DNA from: an uncultured Anaerolineae bacterium
GTDB lineage: Bacteria; Chloroflexota; Anaerolineae; Aggregatilineales; Phototrophicaceae
Reading direction: 5' to 3'
Assembly: GCA_937922795.1 (NCBI GenBank)
Contig: CALAJK010000013.1
Location: 1 to 42,128, forward strand
DNA: 42,128 nt
In this document: positions 25,577-33,826 of the stretch, one piece after another
Layout of the letters: each line of letters starts with the position of its first letter
How positions within the stretch are numbered: the stretch's first letter is position 1
Notes under the pieces: generated by a model
What the model saw: the letters and a program-made list of their open reading frames with translations, nothing else
Told to the model about the DNA's origin: nothing
Databases searched by the model: none
Position numbers and translations under genes: made by a program

Positions 25577-26434
25577 TCAGGCTGACTCGCCGGTGGGGAC
25601 GACCGGCATGCTATTCTGCGTGTTATCGTCTGGAGGTGTCTGCGGATCCGGCAAGCCGAAGAAGAAACCGCGAGGCATCATCTGTCCACCGCGCGGCCCG
25701 AAGTCCCCCCGGCCAAAACCACGCCGGAAGTCGAAGTCCAGATCGAAACCGGGGAACAGGCGTAGATGCATGCCGATGCCGGGGAAATCGCTTTCGAGGG
25801 TGACTTCCTCGCCGGCGCGCTTCACCGTCACCTTCAGGACGGGCGAGCCAGCCTTCATCATGCTTTCGGCCAGAGTCTGCGGCGTGAGTTCAGCCACCGG
25901 TTGACCATTGATGGCGGTCACGATATCGCCCACCTGGAGGTCAAACGGGTTGAAACTGACCAGCACGTTGACGACTTCGAAGCCGTCATCCACCGCCTTA
26001 AGGTCGGCGTGGAGCAGCCGTTGCGCCCATGAGAGAGGATCCTGGGTGATGATGGCGCGCCCCAACCGCCCTGCAGGCGGCGCACTGCCCAGGGTGACTT
26101 CAAGAGTGCGGCTGACGCCGTGGCGTAGCACTTCCAGCGCGACGGTGTCGCCCGGCGCGGCGGTTCGAACCTTGGCGACCAGATCGCTGGCTGAAGCCAC
26201 CGTTTCGCCATTGAAGGTCACAATCACATCGCCGATCAGTAAACCGGCGGCATTGGCAGGCGACCCAGCCTGCACGCGCACGATCACGACCTGATCATCC
26301 TGTTCGCTCACAGCGACGCCCAACCAGGCAGTTGTCGCCGGCGCGCTCGAACCGCTGTCCTGGGCGACCAGCGCCCCAGCAGTGATCGCCAGGATGACCA
26401 GCGCTGTTCCTACTAAGCCTGCGAACTTACGCAT
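25577..26434 (-). CDS. Secreted protein with two PDZ domains and no protease domain
   Basis: A 285-residue exported protein. Signal peptide: MRKFAGLVGTALVILAITAGALVAQD. PDZ one (about residues 35-115) includes AWLGVAVSEQ and VIVRVQAGSPANAAGLLIGD. PDZ two (about 140-215) includes FEVVNVLVSFNPFDLQVGD. A Gly/Phe/Arg-rich tail (RRGFGRGDFGPRGGQMM) and a Pro-rich end follow. HtrA/DegP proteins place PDZ domains after a trypsin-like domain, which is absent here, so it cannot be a protease by itself. ATG at 26434 was chosen because AAGGAG lies 11 bases before it; an ATG at 26443 is only three bases from it. It is divergent from a two-component system and shares an intergenic region with it. Confidence 0.82.
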   Translation of the reverse strand: MRKFAGLVGTALVILAITAGALVAQDSGSSAPATTAWLGVAVSEQDDQVVIVRVQAGSPANAAGLLIGDVIVTFNGETVASASDLVAKVRTAAPGDTVALEVLRHGVSRTLEVTLGSAPPAGRLGRAIITQDPLSWAQRLLHADLKAVDDGFEVVNVLVSFNPFDLQVGDIVTAINGQPVAELTPQTLAESMMKAGSPVLKVTVKRAGEEVTLESDFPGIGMHLRLFPGFDLDFDFRRGFGRGDFGPRGGQMMPRGFFFGLPDPQTPPDDNTQNSMPVVPTGESA

Positions 26435-26543
26435 GGTGTCCATTTCTCCTTCTCTGCTTGTCCGCTTTCTATGTGATCTTTTTGGTGGCAATGTCCACTT
26501 TTCATACCCTAGCACGGCCGCTGCCGATGGTGGTTATCTGCGC

Positions 26544-26571
26544 CTCAAATATCCTTAAATCCATCTTAAAT
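26544..26571. promoter_or_regulatory. Phased direct repeats, candidate OmpR-type operator
   Basis: CTCAAAT (26544-26550), CTTAAAT (26554-26560) and CTTAAAT (26565-26571) recur at steps of 10 and 11 bases, one helical turn. Tandem half-sites at this spacing are the normal target of OmpR/PhoB winged-helix regulators. PmrA-type boxes have a similar YTTAA core. They lie between the divergent PDZ gene and the OmpR-type regulator gene. The rest of 26435-26642 shows no gene. Confidence 0.55.
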
Positions 26572-26642
26572 GAGTGGATAGCGTGGGTCAAAAGGTGCGA
26601 TACTGAGTGCAGATGTCCTGCTGAGGGAGCGACAGCGCTGAC

Positions 26643-27341
26643 ATGCCGTTGATCGTCATGATCGAAGACGACCCACTGATCGTAGAGCCCGTAGTTCGCG
26701 CTCTCTCTGGCCTAGGGTATACCGTTCTGCCGGCTTATGACGGCGCTTCCGGCCTGGAACTGGCGCTGACCCGTGAGCCTGATCTGGTAATCCTGGACAT
26801 CCTCCTGCCGGCGATGGATGGTTGGGAGGTGTGCAAGGCCATCCGCAGGCAGAGCGTCGTCCCGATTCTCATGCTGACCGCCCTTAATGAAGAGATTGAC
26901 CGGGTTCTGGGGCTGGAACTGGGCGCGGACGACTATCTCGTCAAACCCTTCAGCACGCGCGAGCTGGCAGCCCGGATCAAGGCGCTGCTGCGGCGGGTTG
27001 AGTTTGACCTGCACCGCATGCCGCACAATCAGCCGATTACGGCCGGCGACATACGGATCGACCTAGAGCGGCGCCAGGTGTTCAAAGGTGATCGCGAGCT
27101 GGCGCTGCGTTACAAAGAGTTTGAACTGCTGAGTCTGCTAGTCGCCAATGCGGGCGAAGTGGTCACCCGGGCGACGATCTTCGATAAGGTTTGGGGTACA
27201 GACTGGTTAGGCGATATGCGCACACTCGATGTGCACATCCGATGGCTGCGCGAAAAATTAGAAGACGATCCGAGCCAGCCCCGCTATATCCAGACGGTGC
27301 GCGGCGTTGGCTACCGATTTGTGGCGGGCGACGAATCATGA
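26643..27341 (+). CDS. OmpR/PhoB-family response regulator
   Basis: A 232-residue regulator. The receiver domain has acidic D9-D10, phospho-acceptor D52 (LVILDILLPAMDGWEV), the Thr in LMLTA and the Lys in LVKPF. The C-terminal winged helix includes LALRYKEFELLSLLVAN, DKVWGTDWLGDMRTLDVHIRWLREKL and a final IQTVRGVGYRF. The stop overlaps the start of the kinase gene (ATGA). The direct repeats at 26544-26571 make autoregulation and control of the divergent PDZ gene likely. Confidence 0.94.
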   Translation: MPLIVMIEDDPLIVEPVVRALSGLGYTVLPAYDGASGLELALTREPDLVILDILLPAMDGWEVCKAIRRQSVVPILMLTALNEEIDRVLGLELGADDYLVKPFSTRELAARIKALLRRVEFDLHRMPHNQPITAGDIRIDLERRQVFKGDRELALRYKEFELLSLLVANAGEVVTRATIFDKVWGTDWLGDMRTLDVHIRWLREKLEDDPSQPRYIQTVRGVGYRFVAGDES

Positions 27342-28756
27342 GGTTTCCTCTTCCCTCATTCAGCATTCGCACGCGGTTGATCGCCGCTTACATCGGCATC
27401 CTGGTGCTCAGTTTTGCGGCCTTCGCGCTGGTAGCGGGCGGGCAAATTTCGTCGGCGGCGCGGCAGGACTACGAACAGCGGCTGGTGAACGAGATGCGTT
27501 TGATCGCGCAGGGTGTCAGCCCGTATATCGCGGCAGGCCCTGGGGCGGCTTTCAGCGATGAACTGCGGCAGCTCATCGCCAGTTATGAGATGCAAGTCGG
27601 CGGACGGCTTAGGCTGATGCCGGTTTCTGGCATCGAGCGCCGCATGATGCTCATGCTCCAGAACCTGCCGGAAGTTGAGACGGCGCTGCGTGGGAGCGCA
27701 GCGGTCGTCCAGCGGCTGAACGACGAAGGGCGCTCGGCGCTGTTCACAGCGGCCGTGGTGGGCAGCGAGCGGCGCGCCGACGTGGTCGCCCAATTGAGCG
27801 TGCCGCTGGACAATTTGCAGGCGCTGGTCCTTGAGCGCTGGGCGGCGCTGGGGCTGGTGTTCGCGTTGGTGACGGCGGCGGCGCTGGCGGCGGCGCTGGC
27901 GGTATCGCGCTCAATCGTCCGCCCGCTGGAGACGCTGCGCCAGTCGGCGCTCCGGTTATCACAGGGCGACCTGGCGCACCGCGTCACGTATGCTGCCGAT
28001 GATGAGATCGGGCAGGTCGCGCGGGCTTTCAATGAGATGGCGCACCGGGTTGAGAGCATGTTGAACGAGCAGCGGGCGTTCGCCAGCAATACCTCGCATG
28101 AGCTGCGGACGCCGCTGACGGCCATCCGTCTGCGCACCGAAGCGCTGCGCAGCGATCCGACGCTGGATGCGGCCACGATGCGCCGCTACATCGCCGAAGT
28201 GGACGACGAAGTGGCGCGCCTGGGAGCGTTAATCGAGGATTTGGGGCTGCTGTCGCGGTTCGATGCCGGTCGCGCGGAACTGGGCGACACGGAGATTGAC
28301 CTGGCGCGATTCTTGAACAACCTGTACCAGCAGATGCAGCAGTTGGCGCGGGCGCGCGGGCTGCGGCTTGAGTGGTCAGCGCCGGCTGATAGTCCGATAG
28401 TCAGCGCCAGCCTCAGCCATCTGACCGTTGTGTTTCGGAACTTGCTGGATAACGCGATCAAATATACGCCAGAAGGCGGGACGGTGACGCTAACGTTGAG
28501 CGCGCACACGGCTGGCGCACAGATAGTCATCCGCGATACTGGGCGCGGCATCGAGCCGGAGCATGCGCCCCACGTGTTCGAGCGCTTCTACCGGGCTGAT
28601 CGGGCGCGCTCGCGCGAGATCCCCGGCACTGGCCTGGGGTTGGCGCTGGTGAAGTCGATCGTCGAAGCTTACGGCGGCTCGATCACCCTCCACAGCGAAG
28701 GCGCTGGCAAGGGGACGACCGCGACCGTCATCTGGCCGCGCCGGCCAGCAGGTTGA
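27338..28756 (+). CDS. BaeS/EnvZ-type histidine kinase
   Basis: A 472-residue membrane kinase. TM1 is near residues 14-34, the periplasmic sensor region runs to about 165, and TM2 (LGLVFALVTAAALAAALAV) is near 170-190. HAMP follows (SIVRPLETLRQSALRLSQGDL). HisKA has H254 in SNTSHELRTPLTAIRLR, and the HATPase has NLLDNAIKYTPEGG, DTGRGIEPEHAPHVFERFYRADRA and GTGLGLALVKSIVEAYGG. The frame is open far upstream, but ATG at 27338 overlaps the regulator stop and directly precedes TM1. It is an envelope-stress-like sensor by layout; the signal is unknown. Confidence 0.94.
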   Translation: MRFPLPSFSIRTRLIAAYIGILVLSFAAFALVAGGQISSAARQDYEQRLVNEMRLIAQGVSPYIAAGPGAAFSDELRQLIASYEMQVGGRLRLMPVSGIERRMMLMLQNLPEVETALRGSAAVVQRLNDEGRSALFTAAVVGSERRADVVAQLSVPLDNLQALVLERWAALGLVFALVTAAALAAALAVSRSIVRPLETLRQSALRLSQGDLAHRVTYAADDEIGQVARAFNEMAHRVESMLNEQRAFASNTSHELRTPLTAIRLRTEALRSDPTLDAATMRRYIAEVDDEVARLGALIEDLGLLSRFDAGRAELGDTEIDLARFLNNLYQQMQQLARARGLRLEWSAPADSPIVSASLSHLTVVFRNLLDNAIKYTPEGGTVTLTLSAHTAGAQIVIRDTGRGIEPEHAPHVFERFYRADRARSREIPGTGLGLALVKSIVEAYGGSITLHSEGAGKGTTATVIWPRRPAG

Positions 28757-28782
28757 GCGCACAATCTGGCCCCGCACAATGT

Positions 28783-28788
28783 TATAAT
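28783..28788 (+). promoter_or_regulatory. -10 element of the adenosine-specific-kinase gene
   Basis: A perfect TATAAT lies 41 bases before the ATG. The best hexamer 17 bases upstream (CACAAT, 28760-28765) is a poor -35. Confidence 0.45.
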
Positions 28789-28828
28789 GAACCTGAGTAG
28801 CTCAACACGACAAGGAGCGCTGACGATT

Positions 28829-29317
28829 ATGGAATTGAGCATCGTCGCCATTGAAAAGCCAGCCCCGATCAATTTCATCCTGGGACAGAGCCACTTCATC
28901 AAAACAGTTGAGGATCTTCACGAGGCGCTGGTCACGGCAGTGCCGGGGATCAAATTCGGCCTAGCATTCTGTGAAGCGTCGGGCGAATGTCTGGTGCGCT
29001 GGAGCGGCACGGACGCGGCCATGATCGAACTGGCGCAGAAAAATGCGCTGACGCTGGCGGCCGGGCATACGTTCATCATCTTCCTGGGCGAGGGATTTTA
29101 TCCCATCAACGTGCTGAACGCGGTCAAACAAGTGCCGGAGGTGGCGCGCGTCTTCTGCGCGACCGCTAACCCGACTCAGGTGATCATCGTTGAAACGGAG
29201 CAGGGACGTGGTGTGATCGGCGTGATAGACGGTTTCAAGAGCAAGGGACTTGAAGACGACGCTGGTATCGCCTGGCGTAAAGACCTGCTGCGCAAATTCG
29301 GCTATAAACTGGGGTGA
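28829..29317 (+). CDS. Adenosine-specific kinase family protein (DUF355)
   Basis: A 162-residue protein that fits the small archaeal-bacterial family named for an adenosine-specific kinase (PF04008). Visible blocks are ELSIVAIEKPAPINFILGQSHF, KFGLAFCEASG, AAGHTFIIFLGEGFYPINVL, VFCATANPTQVIIVETEQGR and GVIGVIDGFKSKG. ATG at 28829 is supported by AAGGAG 11 bases before it, while an earlier ATG at 28787 overlaps the -10 element. Family biochemistry rests on few members, so the kinase role is not secure. It is followed by two radical SAM genes on the same strand and may be linked with them. Confidence 0.82.
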   Translation: MELSIVAIEKPAPINFILGQSHFIKTVEDLHEALVTAVPGIKFGLAFCEASGECLVRWSGTDAAMIELAQKNALTLAAGHTFIIFLGEGFYPINVLNAVKQVPEVARVFCATANPTQVIIVETEQGRGVIGVIDGFKSKGLEDDAGIAWRKDLLRKFGYKLG

Positions 29318-29402
29318 TCGGACTGCTTGTTGAGCTGGACAACTTAGAGGTGGCTACGGCCAGGGGTGAGCCGCCGCTGGATGCGGCGGAGCGAGGGGAA
29401 AG

Positions 29403-30509
29403 ATGGCAGGCAAACAGCCAACTACACCCGTGCGGGAGCCGTTAGCGGGCGATACAGCGCTGTCGCATCGCATTGATGCGCTGACGCGCGTCGGCGATCT
29501 ATACGAGAACCTGGCCGACGGCAAAGTGCGCTGCCTGGCCTGCGCCCACCGCTGCAAGATCAGCCCCGGCGGGCGCGGCGTTTGCCAGGTGCGCTACCAC
29601 CATGAAGGCAGGTTATATGTCCCCTGGGGCTACACTGCCTCGATCGGCTGCGACCCCATCGAGAAGAAACCGTTCTATCATGTCTTCCCCGGCGCGCTGA
29701 CGCTCACCTTCGGCATGCTCGGCTGTGACATGCGCTGCCCTTACTGCCAGAACTGGAACATCTCGCAGGCGCTGCGCGACGCCGCAGCCGGCACCGCCCC
29801 AGTGGAAATCACGCCGCATCGGCTGGTTGACCTGGCGCTGCGCTGGGGGGCGCGCTGCGTCGTCAGTTCGTACAACGAGCCGCTGATCACCGCCGAATGG
29901 GCGGCAGATATCTTCAAGCAGGCCAAGGCAGCCGGGCTGGCGACGATGGTCGTTTCGAACGGCAATGCCACGCCAGAAGCGCTGGACTATCTGCGTCCGC
30001 ACACCGACGCCTACAAAATTGACTTGAAAACCCTGAACGCTGCCAGCTACCGGCAGCTAGGAGCGGTGTTAGAGCATATCCTGGATGGCATCCGCATGGT
30101 GCATGAACGTGGCTTCTGGCTGGAGATCGTCACGCTGCTGGTGCCAGGTTTCAATGACTCTGACGCAGAAGTGCGCGACATGGCGCAGTTCATCCAGTCA
30201 GTGTCGCCCGATATCCCCTGGCATGTGACGGCGTTTCACCCTGACTACCGGATGCGCGAACCCGCCAGCACCAGCGCGCGGGCGCTGATACACGCCGTAG
30301 AAATCGGTTACGCAGAAGGGCTGCACTATGTCTACGCTGGCAACCGGCCGGGACAGGTGGAGATGTATGAACACACCTTCTGCCCGACCTGTCAGCTCAC
30401 ACTAGTGGAACGTCTGGGCTTTCACGTGCTGGCGAATCGTCTGACTGAGACGGGCATCTGCCCGCGATGCCACACACCTATTCCAGGCATATGGAGGCAC
30501 GCAGCATGA
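29403..30509 (+). CDS. amrS: AmmeMemoRadiSam-system radical SAM enzyme
   Basis: A 368-residue radical SAM protein. Before the catalytic core is a Cys-rich segment (CLACAHRCKI, GVCQVRYHHEG). The SAM cluster motif is C108-x3-C112-x2-C115 in GCDMRCPYCQNWNIS, and the barrel follows (SSYNEPLI, DAYKIDLKTLNA, VTLLVPGFNDSD). The C-terminus adds a CPTC and CPRC pair that may bind a metal. AmrS proteins are named for a conserved neighbourhood with AMMECR1 and Memo domains, but neither is next to it here. The chemistry of the family is not established. AGGGGA lies about five bases before the ATG. Confidence 0.88.
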   Translation: MAGKQPTTPVREPLAGDTALSHRIDALTRVGDLYENLADGKVRCLACAHRCKISPGGRGVCQVRYHHEGRLYVPWGYTASIGCDPIEKKPFYHVFPGALTLTFGMLGCDMRCPYCQNWNISQALRDAAAGTAPVEITPHRLVDLALRWGARCVVSSYNEPLITAEWAADIFKQAKAAGLATMVVSNGNATPEALDYLRPHTDAYKIDLKTLNAASYRQLGAVLEHILDGIRMVHERGFWLEIVTLLVPGFNDSDAEVRDMAQFIQSVSPDIPWHVTAFHPDYRMREPASTSARALIHAVEIGYAEGLHYVYAGNRPGQVEMYEHTFCPTCQLTLVERLGFHVLANRLTETGICPRCHTPIPGIWRHAA

Positions 30510-31501
30510 CAGCATCGATAGAGCAAAAGTCATTTCGGATCGCCCGCGCCGATTTCGAGCCGGCTTATCTGGCCGCATATCGCTCCGGCGAGCTGCAGCG
30601 GCGGGCTGAGCAGGCGCGCCAGCAGTTGGCCGCATGCTGCGCCTGTCCGCGCCGCTGCGGTGTCAACCGACTAGCCGATCAAACTGGCGCGTGCAAAATC
30701 GGCCGTTACGCCCACGTAGCCAGTTATTTCCCACACTTTGGCGAGGAGGACTGCTTACGCGGCTGGCACGGCAGCGGGACGATTTTCTTCGCCTGGTGCA
30801 ATCTGCGCTGTGTCTTCTGCCAGAATTTCGACATCAGCCAGACGCCCAGCGGCGTCGAGGTGACGCCTGAGGAGCTGGCCGCCATCATGCTCGCTTTGCA
30901 GTCGGCAGGCTGTCATAACATCAACTTGGTGACGCCGGAGCACGTCGTACCCCAGATCATCGAAGCGCTGGTGATCGCCGTTGAAGACGGGTTGCGCCTG
31001 CCGCTCGTATACAACACATCAGCCTATGACTCGCTCGAAAGCCTGCGGCTGCTGGATGGTCTAGTGGACATCTACATGCCGGATTTCAAGCTGTGGGATG
31101 CGGCACTGTCCCGCCGCTATTTGAAAGCTGAGGATTATCCGGCGGCAGCGCGGGCGGCTATTCAGGAGATGCACCGGCAGGTTGGCCCGCTGAAGCTAGA
31201 CGAGGACGGCCTGGCCCGGCGCGGCGTGCTCGTCCGGCATCTAGTGATGCCCGGTCTAATCGAGGAAACGCGGGCGATCATGCAGTTTCTATCGCGCGAG
31301 GTGTCGCCGGACACCTACATCAACGTGATGGCGCAGTACTATCCGGCAGGCAGGGTGAGCGAGAGCCGCTACCCGGAGATCAATCGCCGCCTCACGCCGG
31401 CAGAGTACCGCGAGGCGCTGCGGGCGGCGCAGGCGGCAGGGCTGTGGCGTTTCGATCAACGACGTTGGCAGTTAGATTACATCGGTTCACACGCCCTGTA
31501 A
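30506..31501 (+). CDS. PflA-like radical SAM protein
   Basis: A 331-residue radical SAM protein of the uncharacterised PflA-like group. A first Cys-rich block (ACCACPRRCGVNRLADQTGACKIG) precedes the cluster motif C98-x3-C102-x2-C105 in AWCNLRCVFCQNFDIS. Barrel parts include INLVTPEHVVPQII, LPLVYNTSAYDSLE, DIYMPDFKLWD and VLVRHLVMPGLIEET. Its ATG overlaps the AmrS stop (ATGA) with GGAGG nine bases upstream, so the two enzymes are translated from one message. Members resemble pyruvate-formate-lyase activases, but no glycyl-radical enzyme is nearby. Confidence 0.86.
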   Translation: MTASIEQKSFRIARADFEPAYLAAYRSGELQRRAEQARQQLAACCACPRRCGVNRLADQTGACKIGRYAHVASYFPHFGEEDCLRGWHGSGTIFFAWCNLRCVFCQNFDISQTPSGVEVTPEELAAIMLALQSAGCHNINLVTPEHVVPQIIEALVIAVEDGLRLPLVYNTSAYDSLESLRLLDGLVDIYMPDFKLWDAALSRRYLKAEDYPAAARAAIQEMHRQVGPLKLDEDGLARRGVLVRHLVMPGLIEETRAIMQFLSREVSPDTYINVMAQYYPAGRVSESRYPEINRRLTPAEYREALRAAQAAGLWRFDQRRWQLDYIGSHAL

Positions 31502-31560
31502 ACGTCGTGCCTCATCGGATTGTCCAGCGAGTCGGGCACAGTGCTGCGTCTTGAACCGAT

Positions 31561-32649
31561 CTAGATGACTTCCAGATAGTCGCGGTCAGGCAGCGCCGGA
31601 AATGGCGCATGCGGCTCGCGTTGATACCACAGCGCGGTCGAGGCGATGTCGTCTTGCAGCGGCAAGAAACGCCCTTCTGAACGCCAGCCGAGCGCCTGGA
31701 TAGTCATGCGCAGATCGCTTTGGAAGCGAATCGGATCGGGAATGTGCCAGCGATACATGCCAAAGCGCTGCTGAGAGCGGTACAGCCCATCCGGCTTGAT
31801 AATCTGGTGCAGTCCCAAGTATGGCGTCGAATACAGGCCGTATTCGCCCGGCGGCTGCTCAAAGCCCCATGCGCCGCCAAAATAATCTTCAGTGCCCGTG
31901 CCGCAAATGGTCGGGAAGTCTACATCGCCGTCTAGGTAGAATTTGATCTCGCCTTCGCCCCACCAGCCATTGTTATTCACGCCCCAAGCGAGATACGTGC
32001 CGACATAATGCCCCTGACCCTGCACACCATCCAGCAGTGTATGCACAGTCTTATACGGCAGCGGGTTGCTGCGCCGCCACTGAGCGTGCAGGTAACCGGC
32101 GTCTTCGGGAATTTCAGTTAGTGTATAGGTGATCTGATAGAAGAAACCGGGTATCCTATCTTTGGTCAGGCTTTGGAGCGTGATGCGAGCGCGGCGGCGA
32201 AACGGCATCGGCCAGTAGCTGTTGAACCCCCCGGCTGGATTGACGGCGACCGGAATCGAACTGACGTTGCTGCGCACGCACCAGCCGTTGCAGAAGAAAT
32301 CGCCCAATGGCACTTCGATAGAGGGCGTCTCCTCATCATCCCAGTAACAACGCAGCACCAATGCGCGCCAGTGCTGCGGCGCAACCGTGAGCCAGATATG
32401 CTGGATCGCGCCTGGGCCAGCGATTTCGGCCAGAGTAACGGTTGTGAACGGTTCAATGATAATGCAAGGTGATACCTTCCAACCTTGACCGAGATGCTCC
32501 GCCGGCCCAGGGATGCCCGTGCCAGTGGTCGCCATACCGCCCTTGCCTTTCTCGCCGGTGAAATTCTCAGCGCTGATCGAGCGCGTCTGCGCCTGCGACA
32601 GCCGAGTGATCCAATCCAGATGTGAGAACGCAGAGTCGGTCAACTGCAT
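31561..32649 (-). CDS. GH172-family (DUF2961) glycoside hydrolase
   Basis: A 362-residue protein with no signal peptide. It shows DUF2961/GH172 landmarks: AENFTGEKGKGG near the N-terminus, IEPFTTVTLAEIAGPGAIQHIW, VPLGDFFCNGW, and the catalytic region GWWGEGEIKFYLDGD followed by CGTGTEDYFGGAWGF. E234 and E254 are the likely catalytic pair, about 20 residues apart as in characterised members. Known activities are on alpha-fructofuranosides and D-arabinofuranosides, so furanose-containing substrates are likely. ATG at 32649 has GGAGG seven bases upstream. It is divergent from the AraC regulator that heads the sugar locus. Confidence 0.88.
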   Translation of the reverse strand: MQLTDSAFSHLDWITRLSQAQTRSISAENFTGEKGKGGMATTGTGIPGPAEHLGQGWKVSPCIIIEPFTTVTLAEIAGPGAIQHIWLTVAPQHWRALVLRCYWDDEETPSIEVPLGDFFCNGWCVRSNVSSIPVAVNPAGGFNSYWPMPFRRRARITLQSLTKDRIPGFFYQITYTLTEIPEDAGYLHAQWRRSNPLPYKTVHTLLDGVQGQGHYVGTYLAWGVNNNGWWGEGEIKFYLDGDVDFPTICGTGTEDYFGGAWGFEQPPGEYGLYSTPYLGLHQIIKPDGLYRSQQRFGMYRWHIPDPIRFQSDLRMTIQALGWRSEGRFLPLQDDIASTALWYQREPHAPFPALPDRDYLEVI

Positions 32650-32737
32650 GGGTTCGCCTCCCAAAATGGTTTAGAATAAGATTGGTTCATTGCATCGAGG
32701 ATAGATAGCTGTGCTTTAAGCTGGAGCTCAGCGGACG

Positions 32738-33664
32738 ATGTTTGATTGGCGCAAGCTGCCTCCCGTTTTTGAGCCGGCGCTCAGCCGCGCCTATCTGGCC
32801 GAACGCGACTATATGTTCTGGTTGGGCGACGGTGAACTGCATGCCTACGATCAACCCCCCCAGCACTGGCATGACACCTACGAGATTGGCCTGATCCATC
32901 ATGGCCAAGGCATCCTAACGATTGAGGACCGCGAATATCCTTACTACCCAGGGCTCATCTACATCATCGACGATGGCAAAGCGCACATGTGTTACAGCCA
33001 GACGCCGACCACATCATTATTCGTGATTCACTTTCAAGCAGCACTCCTGTGGAATAGTTGGGTTGGCCAGATGCGCGCTGAGACCCAACTGCCCTTTATA
33101 CCTGAGTTTGCCTCTGAAAATCCACTGATACCGCTTGATGATCCGGTTGTGCCGACGGTGACGCGCCTGCTGCACACCATTCGCGAAGAAGGGCTGGCGC
33201 GGGATCATGCCTGGGAAGTGATTGTGGCTGGACTGATCCTGCAGACGATGGGACACCTCACCCGGCGTCTGCTGCAGCGCCCGCATGTGCAATTCCCCAA
33301 TATGCGCCGCCGCGAAGCGCTCAAGCGCATTCATCCGATTCTGCTGCTCATCGAACGGTCTTTTGCGGAGCCGCTGTCGCTTGACGAGATGGCCCGCGCG
33401 GCTTACCTCAGCCGGTCGCACTGCTGCGCCCTGTTTCAACTCGCCCTGAACACCACTCCGATCGCCTATCGCAATCTGCGCCGCCTGAACGAAGCGCGTC
33501 GCCTGCTGCTAGAGACCGATTTGCCGGTGCGGGCGATCGCTTATGAAGTGGGTTTCAGCAGCCCCCAGGAGCTTAACCGCCTCTTCCTGCGCGAGAATCA
33601 TGTCACGCCTACGCAGTTCCGGCAGCAGTATTTGGAGCGCGCCAGAAAATTAGTTCATAGTTGA
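32738..33664 (+). CDS. AraC-family transcriptional regulator
   Basis: A 308-residue regulator. The N-terminal cupin-like sugar-binding domain (about residues 35-110) includes HWHDTYEIGLIHHGQG and EYPYYPGLIYII. The C-terminal double helix-turn-helix (about 210-305) has PLSLDEMARAAYLSRSHCCALF and PVRAIAYEVGFSSPQELNRLF. The 73-base gap to the divergent GH172 gene and its position before the importer suggest it controls both directions in response to a sugar. No operator was identified with confidence. Confidence 0.92.
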   Translation: MFDWRKLPPVFEPALSRAYLAERDYMFWLGDGELHAYDQPPQHWHDTYEIGLIHHGQGILTIEDREYPYYPGLIYIIDDGKAHMCYSQTPTTSLFVIHFQAALLWNSWVGQMRAETQLPFIPEFASENPLIPLDDPVVPTVTRLLHTIREEGLARDHAWEVIVAGLILQTMGHLTRRLLQRPHVQFPNMRRREALKRIHPILLLIERSFAEPLSLDEMARAAYLSRSHCCALFQLALNTTPIAYRNLRRLNEARRLLLETDLPVRAIAYEVGFSSPQELNRLFLRENHVTPTQFRQQYLERARKLVHS

Positions 33665-33826
33665 CGACGATTCGCATCCCCGCAAACTGCATACCCGATT
33701 ACTCTAGAATCAGTAGCCGTTCTAAGCGCCCATGGCGTAGTGAAGGTGGGCGATCCCTATACTACCTACAATTCCCATTTCGACTTCCGTATAGTCCGGT
33801 TCATCCTAGATAGAGAGGATATGATC

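Noticed and set aside
27191..27337. N-terminal extension of the OmpR-system kinase into the regulator gene
   Set aside because: The ATGA overlap at 27338 sits directly before TM1. The upstream frame is a shadow of the regulator's coding sequence.
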